Origin: Temnothorax longispinosus | Taxonomy: Eukaryota; Arthropoda; Insecta; Hymenoptera; Formicidae | Reading direction: 5' to 3' | Assembly (NCBI RefSeq): GCF_030848805.1 | Contig: NC_092368.1 | Coordinates: forward strand, 7,990,571-8,054,570 | DNA length: 64,000 bases | Shown: one piece after another, positions 24,622-35,094 of the stretch | Position numbering within the stretch: position 1 is the stretch's first letter | How the letters are laid out: each line of letters starts with the position of its first letter | Program-made: the position numbers and the translations under genes | Notes under the pieces: generated by a model | Database searches by the model: none | The model's input: only the letters and a program-made list of their open reading frames with translations | Told to the model about the DNA's origin: nothing

Positions 24622-24638
24622 AAGTAAGCGCGCCACTA
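24622..24638. repeat. 17-bp target-site duplication, left copy
   Basis: AAGTAAGCGCGCCACTA, identical to 35078-35094. It is part of the unc-45 coding sequence (VARLL on the minus strand), so the flanking DNA proves insertion into an exon. Confidence 0.93.
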
Positions 24639-25077
24639 GGACTGGTTAGAGGGGTCTCTAGTTAGAGGGAGCGTGTGTGAATTCGTCATGGGTAGTGTCC
24701 CTGAATAGAGAGTCTGGTCAAGAGCCCCACAAAATGGCGTCTATAAGTGGTGGGGGTAAATGTTCGAGGTGCGTACCGTGCGTGCACTCTGGCACTTTTC
24801 ACTTTCACCGCACGAGCGGCACGAGGTTATGTTGTGACCGAACGATGCATAATCGGGCCACGGGGTACGCTATTTTGTCCTATTAGTCATCGGTCACCAC
24901 TCGGTTTAACCTTTATGTACCGAGAAGGTAAGTATTCGTAATGAAAATCAGCCAAAATGTGAACGATTTGTTTAAACAATTTTATTTTTTCAATCCCGCC
25001 ACAACTGCTCGATAAGCATCGCCTGAGCTCTGGATACCGCTAGGTATGACCTCAATCGGCCAGCCAGGGATACTTGT

Positions 25078-25560
25078 TATCCGGACAGCTGCTTGATCAG
25101 GTAATTACCTTAACCCTTCGACTTTTCAGATTCCCGCCACGGTTGCCTCCTATGGGATGCTCTGCCGTTCACCTCCACTATCGATCATTCATCTACCTCA
25201 TCCGTGGAACTATGATAGCCGGACAACCGCTTGATCGGCTAAGTCCCGACATTAATATAAGTAAAACGCTATTAATTCTCTTTTATTTTCAGGTTTCGTC
25301 GACAGCTGCTTCATCACCATCGTCGATGTCGTAGATCACCGCTGCTCACCGATGTCTAGGATCAACGCGTCTAGGAGATAGCCGGACAACCAGGTAAGTA
25401 CGAGAACTGTCCGCGTAACTACAATTAATATCAACCTTTTTCAGGTTTCCGCCACGGTTTCCTCATCAATGGCCTCCTCTGAAGTAGAAGCTGTGATGAC
25501 CTTGAAGATCGGACCACGCTATCACCAAGATGGCCGGACAGCCGCTTGTTCAGGTAAGTT
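25078..25560 (+). repeat. Tandem ~150-base units with splice-like borders
   Basis: GCCGGACARCYGCTTG-type sequence recurs at about 25078, 25219, 25380 and 25533. Most units continue with CAGGTAAG-like donors and TTTTCAGRTTTCCGCCACGG-like acceptors. This resembles a repeated 5' leader. Function unknown. Confidence 0.65.
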
Positions 25561-25885
25561 TTCAGGTAAGTAATGATATTTTCGTCTGGATTTTTGCAAA
25601 TAACGATTGCTTTTATTGTTAACTATAGTTGCACAATGTTGGTGGTTCACAATTAACGATTACCACACAAGATGGCGGTCGCACGTCTCGCAAAGTGCGA
25701 TTTCGCGATTCAGGTACGCGAAAACCCGTACGTCTTTCGTATCGACGTCACGTAACGCTGTTGGCGGGCGTTATACTACCACGCCGGACGGATGAGCTAA
25801 CTAACTTTATTAAAAGAACTATATACAACGGGAAATGTCAAGATTTCCCAACTCCGTCCTCGGAACGTTGGTGATTCTTAAAATT

Positions 25886-26323
25886 CTATACGGGGATGTC
25901 CCCCTCGTCCTGTGACTCGCCTTCCCCGCTGGACAGGCTGGCGAAGTCCTCGGCCTCCTCCTCCGGCTGCTCCCACGGCTGCTGCGTCGGCAAGGCGGTG
26001 ACGGTGATCGTGTCGGTCACCGTGACCTGGGTCATTTCGATCCGGTACGCGCTGTCGAAGGCTTCGGCAGCGCGTCTGATCGCCTCTAGTTCGGCGGGAG
26101 AGCCCCATAGGCGCGCGTCTCCCGCCAGTTGCACAGAGTGCTGCACAATTTGTCGACCTACCGTCGGCGACGGCGTGCTACGCCGGCTGCTCCCTGCTAC
26201 TCGCCGCGGCTGCGGCGTCGCCCGTCGCTCCGCTCGGCTGATCTGCTCCGGCGTCAGTCGGGTTATGACGACCCTCGGTTGGCTGAGCAGCTGGCCGCGC
26301 ACCGTCTTAGTGCACGGCTTCAA
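25886..26323 (-). CDS. Unidentified GC-rich ORF within the insertion
   Basis: 145 codons, open on the minus strand, markedly GC-richer than its surroundings. Composition is protein-like: RVVITRLTPEQISRAERR, EAIRRAAEAFDSAYRIEM, and an acidic tail (EQPEEEAEDFASLSSGEGES). It may be the C-terminus of a retrotransposon gag-type or ORF1 protein, but I do not recognise it. The overlapping plus-strand ORFs (25896-26522, 26129-26626) look less protein-like. Confidence 0.4.
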   Translation of the reverse strand: MKPCTKTVRGQLLSQPRVVITRLTPEQISRAERRATPQPRRVAGSSRRSTPSPTVGRQIVQHSVQLAGDARLWGSPAELEAIRRAAEAFDSAYRIEMTQVTVTDTITVTALPTQQPWEQPEEEAEDFASLSSGEGESQDEGDIPV

Positions 26324-26365
26324 TGTCAGCTTATGTTACGACTCACGAGGACAAAAGTACACACG

Positions 26366-27639
26366 ATGCCTTCTTGTTGCATATCAAAGTGCAATAATTC
26401 TTCGAAAAAACATTATTATATGTTTCGCATTCCAACAGACGTTGAGAGAAGAAACGAATGGCTCAATAATATTGGTAGATCCGATTTGGACCCTTCAAAG
26501 CTTTATTTTGTATGCCAGGTAAGCTTTATGTATCTTTATATTTGCAACATTTACAATCGCGATTACTATTCCTTATATGCAACAGGTACACTTTGCACCC
26601 GAAATGTGGGAACGCCCACGGGTTGATGGAAAAAAGAAATTGAAAAATTGCGCAATTCCAACGATGTGTTTGCCAGATAAAAGTACAAACGTAGCTGAAA
26701 TAGGTTCAAATGTAAGTTTTTACTGCAGTTTTATTGCAATAAATCTGCTTTTAAGAATTTACATGCCAATATATTTATAATTAATAATAATATAGTGTTA
26801 TATATTTATTACAGATCGACGTCAATACTGAAACAGCAAACAAATTAGAAGACAAAACAAATTATGAAGACTTCTCAGACAATGTGTTAGCAAAGGATAT
26901 AGAAGAAATAGAATCAACTATTAATATTGCTGAATCATTTATCGAATTGACAAGAAACATCCATAATGAAGAAACAGAAAATTCAATCTCGATAGTGTCA
27001 ACACCCATTTCACAAGCAATTATACCCGTGCCACTCAACAATTCAATAATTAGAAATTCTATTGTTCATCCTATAGATAGTAATCGACAATTATTTTTTA
27101 TGGCTGATGCCCCACATTTGCTAAAAAATGTAAAAACTTCTTTATTAAATAACAAGATCATAGAGTTGCCTACAGAATTCATGCAGACACATAATTTATC
27201 ACAGCCAATTGTTAAGGTCCAACATTTACATGAATTTGTTGACATACAAGAAAACTTACAATTTAAATTAATACCCAAGATTAATAAAAGGGACCTGATG
27301 TGTAGCACTTTTAACAAAATGAAAGTTAGCAAAGCAGTAAATGTGTGGAATCAGGATGTCAGTATTAGCGCAATGTATTTCTATGCAGATGAGACTAAGA
27401 AAAAAGAATTTAATACAACAGCGGCATTCATTGAAGTTGTGTCCAAGTGGTTTACCTTAGTAACATCACGAAGAGTATCAGTTGCATTAGGAAAACACGC
27501 AAAGGGTGAAGACAAAGAAACAAAATTTTATGAGAGTATTGCTTTTCTTATATCTATTGTGGAACTTTTCAGAGACATTAAAATTGGTGATCAGTCTAAA
27601 TTTAAACCTGTTCAAAGTGGTGTAATGATAACAACAACT
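26366..27639 (+). pseudogene. P-element-like THAP transposase, N-terminal part
   Basis: Three exons: 26366-26518, 26586-26711 and 26815-27639 (running into N). The first two form a THAP zinc finger: MPSCCISKCNNSSKKH, FRIP, a Trp in ERRNEWLNNIG, then VCQ|VHF across the intron and LKNCAIPTMCLP in place of AVPTIF. The third has an acidic segment and a P-transposase block around FFMADAPHLLKNVKTSLL, whose Asp probably equals the second catalytic Asp of P and THAP9 transposases, then AVNVWNQDVSISAMYF. The step from the acidic segment to this block is short, suggesting part of the first RNase H region is missing. The gap hides the rest. Confidence 0.82.
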
Positions 27640-28139
27640 NNNNNNNNNNNNNNNNNNNNNNNNNNNNNNNNNNNNNNNNNNNNNNNNNNNNNNNNNNNNN
27701 NNNNNNNNNNNNNNNNNNNNNNNNNNNNNNNNNNNNNNNNNNNNNNNNNNNNNNNNNNNNNNNNNNNNNNNNNNNNNNNNNNNNNNNNNNNNNNNNNNNN
27801 NNNNNNNNNNNNNNNNNNNNNNNNNNNNNNNNNNNNNNNNNNNNNNNNNNNNNNNNNNNNNNNNNNNNNNNNNNNNNNNNNNNNNNNNNNNNNNNNNNNN
27901 NNNNNNNNNNNNNNNNNNNNNNNNNNNNNNNNNNNNNNNNNNNNNNNNNNNNNNNNNNNNNNNNNNNNNNNNNNNNNNNNNNNNNNNNNNNNNNNNNNNN
28001 NNNNNNNNNNNNNNNNNNNNNNNNNNNNNNNNNNNNNNNNNNNNNNNNNNNNNNNNNNNNNNNNNNNNNNNNNNNNNNNNNNNNNNNNNNNNNNNNNNNN
28101 NNNNNNNNNNNNNNNNNNNNNNNNNNNNNNNNNNNNNNN
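27640..28139. other. Assembly gap (500 N)
   Basis: Fixed 500 N within the P-like element. Confidence 0.99.
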
Positions 28140-28164
28140 GGCAAGTAGGGATAATGGAAAGATA

Positions 28165-28274
28165 CCCAGCCGGAACGCCGACGTCTATAGACGTCGAATT
28201 GACATCTTATAAATGTCGATTCGACATCTATCGACATCTATAAACGTCGAAAAGACGCTAGCATTCCGGCTGGG
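28165..28274. mobile_element. CCCAGCCGGAA MITE with TA target
   Basis: Ends CCCAGCCGGAA and TTCCGGCTGGG, TA at 28163-28164 and 28275-28276. The inside is built of repeated GACGTC, ATCGACATC and ATAAACGTCG motifs. A relative with similar end motifs is at 42616-43058. Confidence 0.85.
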
Positions 28275-28279
28275 TAGGG

Positions 28280-29717
28280 TGTAAGCAGGGGATGCGATGA
28301 GAATGAAGGGAGATAGTAGGACGCAAGTAGAGAAAAGTTATATAAAAGTATTTAGAGACCGTGGTAGGATAAGGTTATGGTGACGAGTCAGTTAGGCGGT
28401 ATAGGCGGGAAGGTAATGTAGGTAAAGTAGGGAAGGTTTCGATCGATGATTGTAAAGAAGATTGTATGGTAAATGATTAGCTAAGGAGCCTTCGGCCGTA
28501 AATTAAGTATAGGTTAAGAAGATAGTTGAAAAGATGACAGGTTGAACTCAGAACACATGTAAATCTTAGATTGGGATAAATTTTAGACTAGGAAATATAG
28601 GATCAAGAATAAGAAGAGGAAAAAGAGATAAAGGATAGAAAACAGAGGAGAGGACAAGGAGGTAGGTAAAAGAAGCGCTGTTATAGAAGAGGCTATACGA
28701 AACAAGGGAGGATTAAATGTGAAGAGGATTATCGAAGAAGGAAGAAGAAAAAGCAGTCGATAATCTCTCGAGTTCCGGGTCAATGGAGATGGAAAGAAGA
28801 GAGGTGAAATAAAGCTAGGACACAAGGATGGGCGGGCCTAGAGGTGTTCCAGGAAATGGAAAGTAAAAGAAGATAAGCATAGCTGAGGAAAGGTTAAGCC
28901 AACGATGAAGAAGAGATGAGATGAAAAGAAGAAAGGTATAGAAAAGCTATTGGCGTATTCCTGGAACAAGGATTGGCGAAACTTGTCTGCGTTGTAGGAA
29001 AGGAAAGGTAAAAGAAGGTGGAAATAGGAAAAGGAGTGAAGAGGACACGCAAGGCTTGCTGAGATAAGGAAAGGAAGAAGAAGAAGGAAATGCGGAAGGA
29101 GAAAAAATAGGAGGATATGAATGTTACAGTTTAAAGGACGCAGCAGTTTTCTGGAAATATTAGAATCTTTAGATGGCACGGAAGCGAATCCAGGTATATT
29201 AATTATGCAACGGTAGATAGGAGGCATGGGAAAATAACTAGAGAACGAACGTGCGAGGAGGAAATATATGTTGCTTCGGTGGGAACGAGAGAAGAAGAGC
29301 TGGGAGGCAATTTACTAGGAGCGAATAAGAAGCAGTGTCGAGGATTTTGGCAAATAAGGAAGAGGAATGGAGCGATCCGAGGGCACAGAAGTGATGCGAG
29401 TTAAACTAGAAATGAATTTAAAAGATCAGGAAGATTAGGAAGATAATATATTGGAAGAAGAAAAAAGAAGAGGTAAGGGCATATAGGGAGGTGTGATGAG
29501 TTTAGAAGGGCTGAGGACATAGGATAGCATTAGTTAGGTAGCAAGAGATTTGTTATTAGTCAAGTTTATTATATGTATTGTAAGATGAGAGAGTTGCGTT
29601 AATATTTGAAAGTAAAGGTAAAGAATTATTAATATATTAAGATGTGGTTGAAAAACAGGAAATAGTTGTAATATTAAGGTAAAGGTAGGGATAAAGAAAA
29701 AGAGAGAATTAGGTTTT
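28280..29717 (+). other. Purine-biased decayed element, no intact gene
   Basis: The plus strand is strongly A/G-rich, as in the L1-like element at 37738-38984, and probably represents decayed LINE sequence. Minus-strand ORFs (28583-28825, 28838-29227) are the Phe/Leu/Ser-rich complements of purine runs and are not convincing proteins. Confidence 0.5.
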
Positions 29718-29722
29718 GGATT
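29718..29722. repeat. 5-bp target duplication of the Gypsy element, left
   Basis: GGATT, repeated at 34598-34602 right after the 3' LTR. Confidence 0.9.
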
Positions 29723-29981
29723 TGTTGCATATGAGATACAACCATATTACAGTCCCGCCATCTATTTGAAGCTCGCGCTGGCGACTCTCGTTCGGGCTCG
29801 CGCATCGATAGATCGATCCCCCCGGTTTCCGGTAGCTCGCTCTCTGACGACGTTTTCGAGCCGGTCGCTAGACGCCAGTTTCCCGCTTATATTTTGTAGA
29901 CACGAATAAATATACTCTTGTGTGTGTTATACTTTTCGGCTTTTGCTACTAATCTTCTAACTCTAACCCGAATACATAACA
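29723..29981 (+). mobile_element. 5' LTR of the Ty3/Gypsy-type element
   Basis: 259 bases, starting TGTTGCATATGAGATACA and ending AATACATAACA. An AATAAA polyadenylation signal lies near 29907. It differs from the 3' LTR at about two positions. Confidence 0.95.
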
Positions 29982-29982
29982 T

Positions 29983-30000
29983 TGGTGTCAGAAGTGGGAT
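29983..30000 (+). other. Primer-binding site, tRNA-Leu(CAA)-like
   Basis: TGGTGTCAGAAGTGGGAT starts one base after the LTR and is complementary to the 3' end of animal tRNA-Leu(CAA) including CCA (recalled tRNA end, not searched). Confidence 0.75.
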
Positions 30001-30116
30001 CAAGAAGAAGGAGAACGGAAGATCCGTTCCTGCTGGATGTGAGGTTATATTCGCCCGACTGCATAGTCACCGTGCAATTAATCAGTAAAATAGCGGAAAA
30101 CGTATCTCCTGAATTC

Positions 30117-31532
30117 ATGCAAGCACTAACTCAGATGCTTGTTAGTGCACTCAGGACATCCGTCGGTTATGCTTCTGCAGAATTCCAGGGACCACAGGAC
30201 GGCGCCGGGGCTGGCGTACCGATGCAACCAAAACCGCCTACGTTTTCCATATCCGAATATCGCTCGTCGGAAGAGACTTCGGTTGCAGACTATTTCAAGC
30301 GTTTTGAGTGGGCATTAAGGTTGAGTAAAATTTCCGAAGCACAATATGCAAATTATGCTCGAGTGCACATGGGTGCGGAACTAAATAACGCCCTGAAGTT
30401 CTTGGTGAGCCCTCGTGACCCTGAAGATCTTCAATTCACGGAGATACGTACAACCTTAGTAGATCATTTTGATCAAACTAAAAACAAATACGTTGAGAGC
30501 ATTAAATTCAGACAAATAGTACAGCAAAAAGGCGAATCTGTCGCAAATTTTTCACTTCGTTTAAAACAAGGCGCTGCTCATTGTGAATACGATACATTCC
30601 TGGACAGAATGTTGATCGAGCAACTTCTCCACGGACTAGAATCACGGGATATGTGCGATGAGATCATCGCCAAGAAACCGACAATATTCAATGCTGCATA
30701 CGAGATCGCGCATTCACTCGAGGCAACCCGAAACACGGCAAATGAGGTTAGAACGTCCGAACCAGTGACAGCTCCTGAGACTACAAACAAGTTAGGTTAT
30801 GAAACGCCGAAAACGAGGAAAGGCGGACAGCTTCGACATCAAGCTTCACCACAAGGTAGCGGACAACAGCTTCAAGGTTCGTGTAACGGCTGCGGAGGTC
30901 AACATCTACGAAGTCTATGTCGATTCCGTGAAGCAAAATGCTACAAGTGTGACAAAACCGGTCACATAGCTAAAGTATGCAGAACAAAGAAATCTACGCC
31001 GCAGGACTTCTCCACTAATCAGGTTCAATCAGAAGTGCTTCCAGCTGCTCAAATTGATTCAGTACAACAATTGAGCCAAATTCATGAAGTTGCTTCGCCA
31101 GGTAAGCAAATTATCAATGTCAAGATCGATGGCCGTAACCTTGAAATGGAGCTAGACACCGGAGCACCGTGCGGTATAATTGGAGTGTCAAAACTACGTG
31201 AGATTAAACCTCACTTTTCTTTACAGAAAACTAACAGACAATTTTCGAGTTACACAGGACATCATATTGACTGCATTGGTCGTATTCCAGTGAACGCAAC
31301 CATCGGATCTACTACACGAAGACTCAACCTCTACGTCGTGTCAGGGGACACAGACACCCTCTTAGGACGGGAATGGATTTCGCATTTTACCCACGAAATA
31401 AATTTAAATCGCCTCTTCTCTACTGATCGGATAAATTCGCTTACTTCTGAATCACAGATAACTCCAGAACACGTCTCAATCAATTACTGGCAAGCTTCGC
31501 AGACATCTTCAGCGATGTTCCTGGTAAGCTGA
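30117..31532 (+). CDS. gag: Gypsy-type Gag with zinc knuckles and protease
   Basis: First in-frame ATG is at 30117; the frame is open back to the primer-binding site. Capsid-type region with YFKRFEWALRLSK and RQIVQQKGESVANFSLRLKQ, then two zinc-knuckle-like motifs (CNGCGGQHLRSLC and CYKCDKTGHIAKVC), then an aspartic protease with ELDTGAPCGIIG and LLGREWI. The pol frame is -1 and open from about 31451, so the ORFs overlap by roughly 80 bases, as expected for -1 frameshifting. No classical slippery heptamer was evident. Confidence 0.9.
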   Translation: MQALTQMLVSALRTSVGYASAEFQGPQDGAGAGVPMQPKPPTFSISEYRSSEETSVADYFKRFEWALRLSKISEAQYANYARVHMGAELNNALKFLVSPRDPEDLQFTEIRTTLVDHFDQTKNKYVESIKFRQIVQQKGESVANFSLRLKQGAAHCEYDTFLDRMLIEQLLHGLESRDMCDEIIAKKPTIFNAAYEIAHSLEATRNTANEVRTSEPVTAPETTNKLGYETPKTRKGGQLRHQASPQGSGQQLQGSCNGCGGQHLRSLCRFREAKCYKCDKTGHIAKVCRTKKSTPQDFSTNQVQSEVLPAAQIDSVQQLSQIHEVASPGKQIINVKIDGRNLEMELDTGAPCGIIGVSKLREIKPHFSLQKTNRQFSSYTGHHIDCIGRIPVNATIGSTTRRLNLYVVSGDTDTLLGREWISHFTHEINLNRLFSTDRINSLTSESQITPEHVSINYWQASQTSSAMFLVS

Positions 31533-33325
31533 CTGGTCCGCCGGCTACGGTGCATTTAAAACCCGGCACATCTCCAATCTTCGCCAAAGCTCGTGATGTT
31601 CCATTGGCGCTACGGGACCAATACGCTAAAGAAATTGATGCAAAGATTGCATCGGGAGTCTACGAAAAGGTTGAGTATTCAGAATGGGCTTCACCTACCC
31701 ATATCGTCGTGAAAAAGAATGGAAAATTACGTATCATTGGGAATTACAAACCGACAGTTAACCCGAGAATGATTGTCGACGAACATCCGATACCAAAGAT
31801 TGAACATATTTTTAATAAGATGAAAGGAGCTACGTTTTTTTGCCACCTCGATGTTACGGATGCATACACGCATCTCCCTATTGATGAAAAGTTTCGTCAT
31901 GTTCTTACACTAAATACTCCAACGCACGGATTGATTCGACCAAAGAGAGCGGTTTACGGAGCAGCTAACATTCTGGCAATCTGGCAGCGACGCATGGAAA
32001 CCATTCTGGAGGGCCTCCCGGGTGTCACCAATTTTTTCGACGATATCATAATTCCCACTGATGGATTCGATAACTTATTATCAGTACTCTCGGCTACGCT
32101 GGAGCGATTGAGAACTCATGGCATACGACTTAATCGAGCAAAGTGCGTCTTTGCTACTCCGACCCTGGAATGCTTGGGACACAAGATAGATGGTCATGGT
32201 TTGCACAAGTCAGACAAACACATCGCAGCCATTCGTGATGCACCTCAGCCTACAACTCCGGAACAATTGCAGTTGTTTCTGGGGAAAGCGACGTACTACA
32301 GTGCGTATATCCCCAACCTCTCCGATAGAACTCGACCATTGCGAGACATGCTACTTACTGATCCTTTTAAATGGACACTGGATGCAGAGAAGGCATATCA
32401 AGACATCAAAGAGGCCCTAATTTCACCCCAAGTATTAATGCAGTACGATCCATCTCTTCCGTTGATCCTGGCCACGGATGCGAGCAAAACAGGTTTAGGA
32501 GCACACCGACTTGAAAACGGACAGGAACGTCCGATTGCATACGCCAGCTGTACCATGTCCGCCACTGAGCAACGATATCCACAAATCGACAAAGAAGCTC
32601 TCGCCATTGTTTGGGCAGTAAAAAAATTTTTCCATTACCTATATGCTCGTAAATTCATTCTCATTACAGACCACAAGCCGCTGACACAGATTTTGCACCA
32701 CGAGAAGTCCCTTCCAACACTTTGTATCAGCCGAATGGCGAACTACGCAGATTACCTAGCACACTTCAACTTCGACGTCGTCTTTAAACCTACAGACCAG
32801 AACACAAATGCCGACTACTGTTCCCGGATACCAAATCCATCAACACGAAACGAAGTCAACAAACTGTCTCTTCACGGGGGAAGAAATGTTAGTGAAGAAG
32901 ATGGAATCGATCAATTTGCCCTACACCAAATTCAACAGTTGCCAGTTCGCGCTGAACACATAGCGCGCGAGACACGCAAGGACCCTCATCTTGGCAAAAT
33001 AGTACAGGAGTTGGAAGCAGGTCGCAATCTCGCACGTATTGGCTACAAGGCCCCGGAAGCGTGTTACACACTCGCCGCCAACTGCTTACTCTTTGAGCAT
33101 AGAGTAGTTATACCTTCAACGCTGAGACAGCCAATCCTGGATGACCTACACACAGCCCACATCGGTATTGTAAAAATGAAGGGTTTAGCGCGATCCTTCA
33201 TCTACTGGCCAGGTATAGACTCGGACATCGAACGGTCTGCTAAATCATGTGTGGAATGCGCACGCCATGCACATGCTCCGCCGAAGTTCAGCGACCACCA
33301 CTGGGAGTATCCGAAGGGGCCGTAG
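31484..33325 (+). pseudogene. pol: Gypsy-type Pol: reverse transcriptase, RNase H, integrase zinc finger
   Basis: In the -1 frame after Gag: LLASFADIFSDVPGK leader, RT with WASPTHIVVKKNGKLR, HLDVTDAYTHLP and the FFDDI form of the YXDD box, RNase H with LATDASKTGLGA and the EALAIVWAVKKF block, then the HHCC integrase region (HIGIVKMKGLARSFIYWPG, CVECARHAHAP). It stops at TAG 33323-33325 where family members usually have Trp before ERVHIDYAG. The reading frame is otherwise open, so this is a single nonsense change. Confidence 0.92.
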
Positions 33326-33934
33326 GAACGAGTTCACATTGATTACGCAGGGCCAGTGGCAGGTGCAATGCTGCTAGTCATCGTCGATGCTTACAGTAAG
33401 TGGCTTGAAGTTAAAGTCACCAATTCGTCTACAACAGAGGCCACAATTAAAATTCTGGATGAATTATTCGCTGCATACGGTGTGCCAACAACCATCGTCT
33501 CGGACAACGGCACTCAGTTCACTGCTGCCGAGTTTAAGACCTTCCTACAAAGAAGCGGAGTGACATTCCACAAGCTTTCAGCACCATACCATCCAGCTAC
33601 AAATGGCCAGGCAGAACGATACGTCCAAACGGTGAAAGACGCCCTGAAAGCGATGTCCACAACGAGAAATTCACTACAAACAAATTTGAATGAATTGTTG
33701 CGTCAGTATCGAAAAGCGCCCCACACTACTACCGGAGAATCACCTTCCAAACTGTTTCTGGGACGCAATCTGCGCACCCGCCTTGACCTGGTGAGACCAC
33801 AAGATGTCAGTACCAGAAATTCTCGCAAAAGCAACATATGGCATTTAATCCCTCCTTCCGTAAATTTAAACCGGGACAACAAGTCTACTTTCTCTCTGGA
33901 AATCCACGCATGGATAAGTGGGTCTCTGGAGTGA
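33326..33934 (+). pseudogene. pol: Gypsy-type integrase core, continuing after the nonsense codon
   Basis: Same frame as the upstream pol. The D-D-E triad is visible: Asp in HIDYAGP, Asp in VSDNGTQF, Glu in ATNGQAERYVQT. The frame is lost near 33830 by an indel; the correct continuation is one frame over (33838-34311). Confidence 0.9.
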
Positions 33935-34311
33935 TAGTCTCTCGCGAAGGCGACCTCCACTACGTAATAGACTACAAGGGGAAACGTTTCAAACGCCATG
34001 TCGACCAAATTCGACTTTGCCATAACACTGAAACAAGCTCCCAGAACAAAGGGCGCCATTCGCAGGACCAACATCAAGGTATCACACCTCGTCATGTACA
34101 CTACTACGAAGGAAACTTCATACCCCTAACAGCACCGCAGAGCCCTGTAGCCAGGAATACTCCAGCATCCCCTTCCACTGCCTCAACATCGCCGGAACCT
34201 GAGTTTTTAACCCCAGATAATAGCCCACCTCACCGTGAAGAAAACCCTCCTCCACCGCCTCTTCGTCGAACAACGAGGATAAGCCGCCGGCCCATTAGAT
34301 ATTCGCCGTAG
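33838..34311 (+). pseudogene. pol: Integrase C-terminal domain, shifted frame
   Basis: FKPGQQVYFLSGNPRMDKWV, a GPY/F-like integrase C-terminus, then a Pro/Ser-rich tail ending in RRTTRISRRPIRYSP just before the polypurine tract. Common in Ty3/Gypsy integrases. Out of frame with the core. Confidence 0.85.
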
Positions 34312-34324
34312 ATCTCGATTCGTA

Positions 34325-34338
34325 ACGGAGGGAAGAAA
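34325..34338 (+). other. Polypurine tract of the Gypsy-type element
   Basis: ACGGAGGGAAGAAA immediately before the 3' LTR, the expected plus-strand primer. Confidence 0.85.
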
Positions 34339-34597
34339 TGTTGCATATGAGATACAGCCATATTACAGTCCCGCCATCTATTTGAAGCTCGCGCTGGCGA
34401 CTCTCGTTCGGGCTCGCGCATCGATAGATCGATCCCCCCGGTTTCCGGTAGCTCGCTCTCTGACGACGTTTTCGAGCCGGTCGCTAGACGCCAGTTTCCC
34501 GCTTATATTTTGTAGACACGAATAAATATACTCTTGTGTGTGTTATACTTTTCGGCTTTTGCTACTAATCTCCTAACTCTAACCCGAATACATAACA
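34339..34597 (+). mobile_element. 3' LTR of the Ty3/Gypsy-type element
   Basis: 259 bases, matching 29723-29981 with about two substitutions (A/G early, T/C near the end), indicating a recent insertion. Confidence 0.95.
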
Positions 34598-34602
34598 GGA
34601 TT
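34598..34602. repeat. 5-bp target duplication, right
   Basis: GGATT, second copy of 29718-29722. Confidence 0.9.
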
Positions 34603-35077
34603 ATAAAGTATATAAAGAATATGCATTGATTTAGAATTCAAGTTTTATAAGTTTTATAAGTTTTAAGATGTAAGGAAGGTTATTTTAGAAACAAAGCGAG
34701 ATATGAGTCTGAAGGAGATTTGGGAAGATTTTAGAAATAAAAGAAATATAAGGAATATTAGTTGTTGCGCGTTGCGGTAAGAAGGTATGTGTGTGTGTGT
34801 GTATAGGTGAATAATGTCCGTTTCTTGGCTTGAGACTGCCGAAGCGGACTAAGTCAAGTATTTCTGAGTTTAGGTTGTGAGTTTAACGTGTAAATAATAG
34901 GTTTAGGCGTGTTGGGTTTAAGGGATGATTTTTCTAGAAAAAATTAAAAAAGTAAGGAATAAGGAATTAACAGTGTCACGCGTTAAGTTAAAAAAGTTGG
35001 TATGAGTGTGTTTAAGGTATATTGTAAACCAAGTCCATTTCATGGCTTTGTATAGCTGAAATTAAATAAATCTATCT

Positions 35078-35094
35078 AAGTAAGCGCGCCACTA
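35078..35094. repeat. 17-bp target-site duplication, right copy
   Basis: AAGTAAGCGCGCCACTA, identical to 24622-24638, adjoining the unc-45 TPR coding sequence. Confidence 0.93.

Larger units (their letters stand above)
24639..35077 (+). mobile_element. 10.4-kb LINE-like insertion with nested elements
   Basis: Bounded by the 17-bp duplication. It begins GGACTGGTTAGAGGGGTCTC and ends AATTAAATAAATCTATCT, a typical LINE-type 3' tail on the plus strand. Inside are tandem 5' repeats (25078-25560), an unidentified ORF (25886-26323, -), a P-like element (26366 into the gap), a MITE (28165-28274), a purine-rich stretch (28280-29717, 34603-34780) and an LTR element (29723-34597). Removing the LTR element leaves about 5.6 kb. 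No intact LINE reverse transcriptase was seen; some may lie in the gap at 27640-28139. LINE assignment rests on the target duplication and tail. Confidence 0.7.

Noticed and set aside
28583..29227. Minus-strand ORFs rich in Leu, Phe and Ser
   Set aside because: They are the complement of purine runs in a decayed element and have low complexity.
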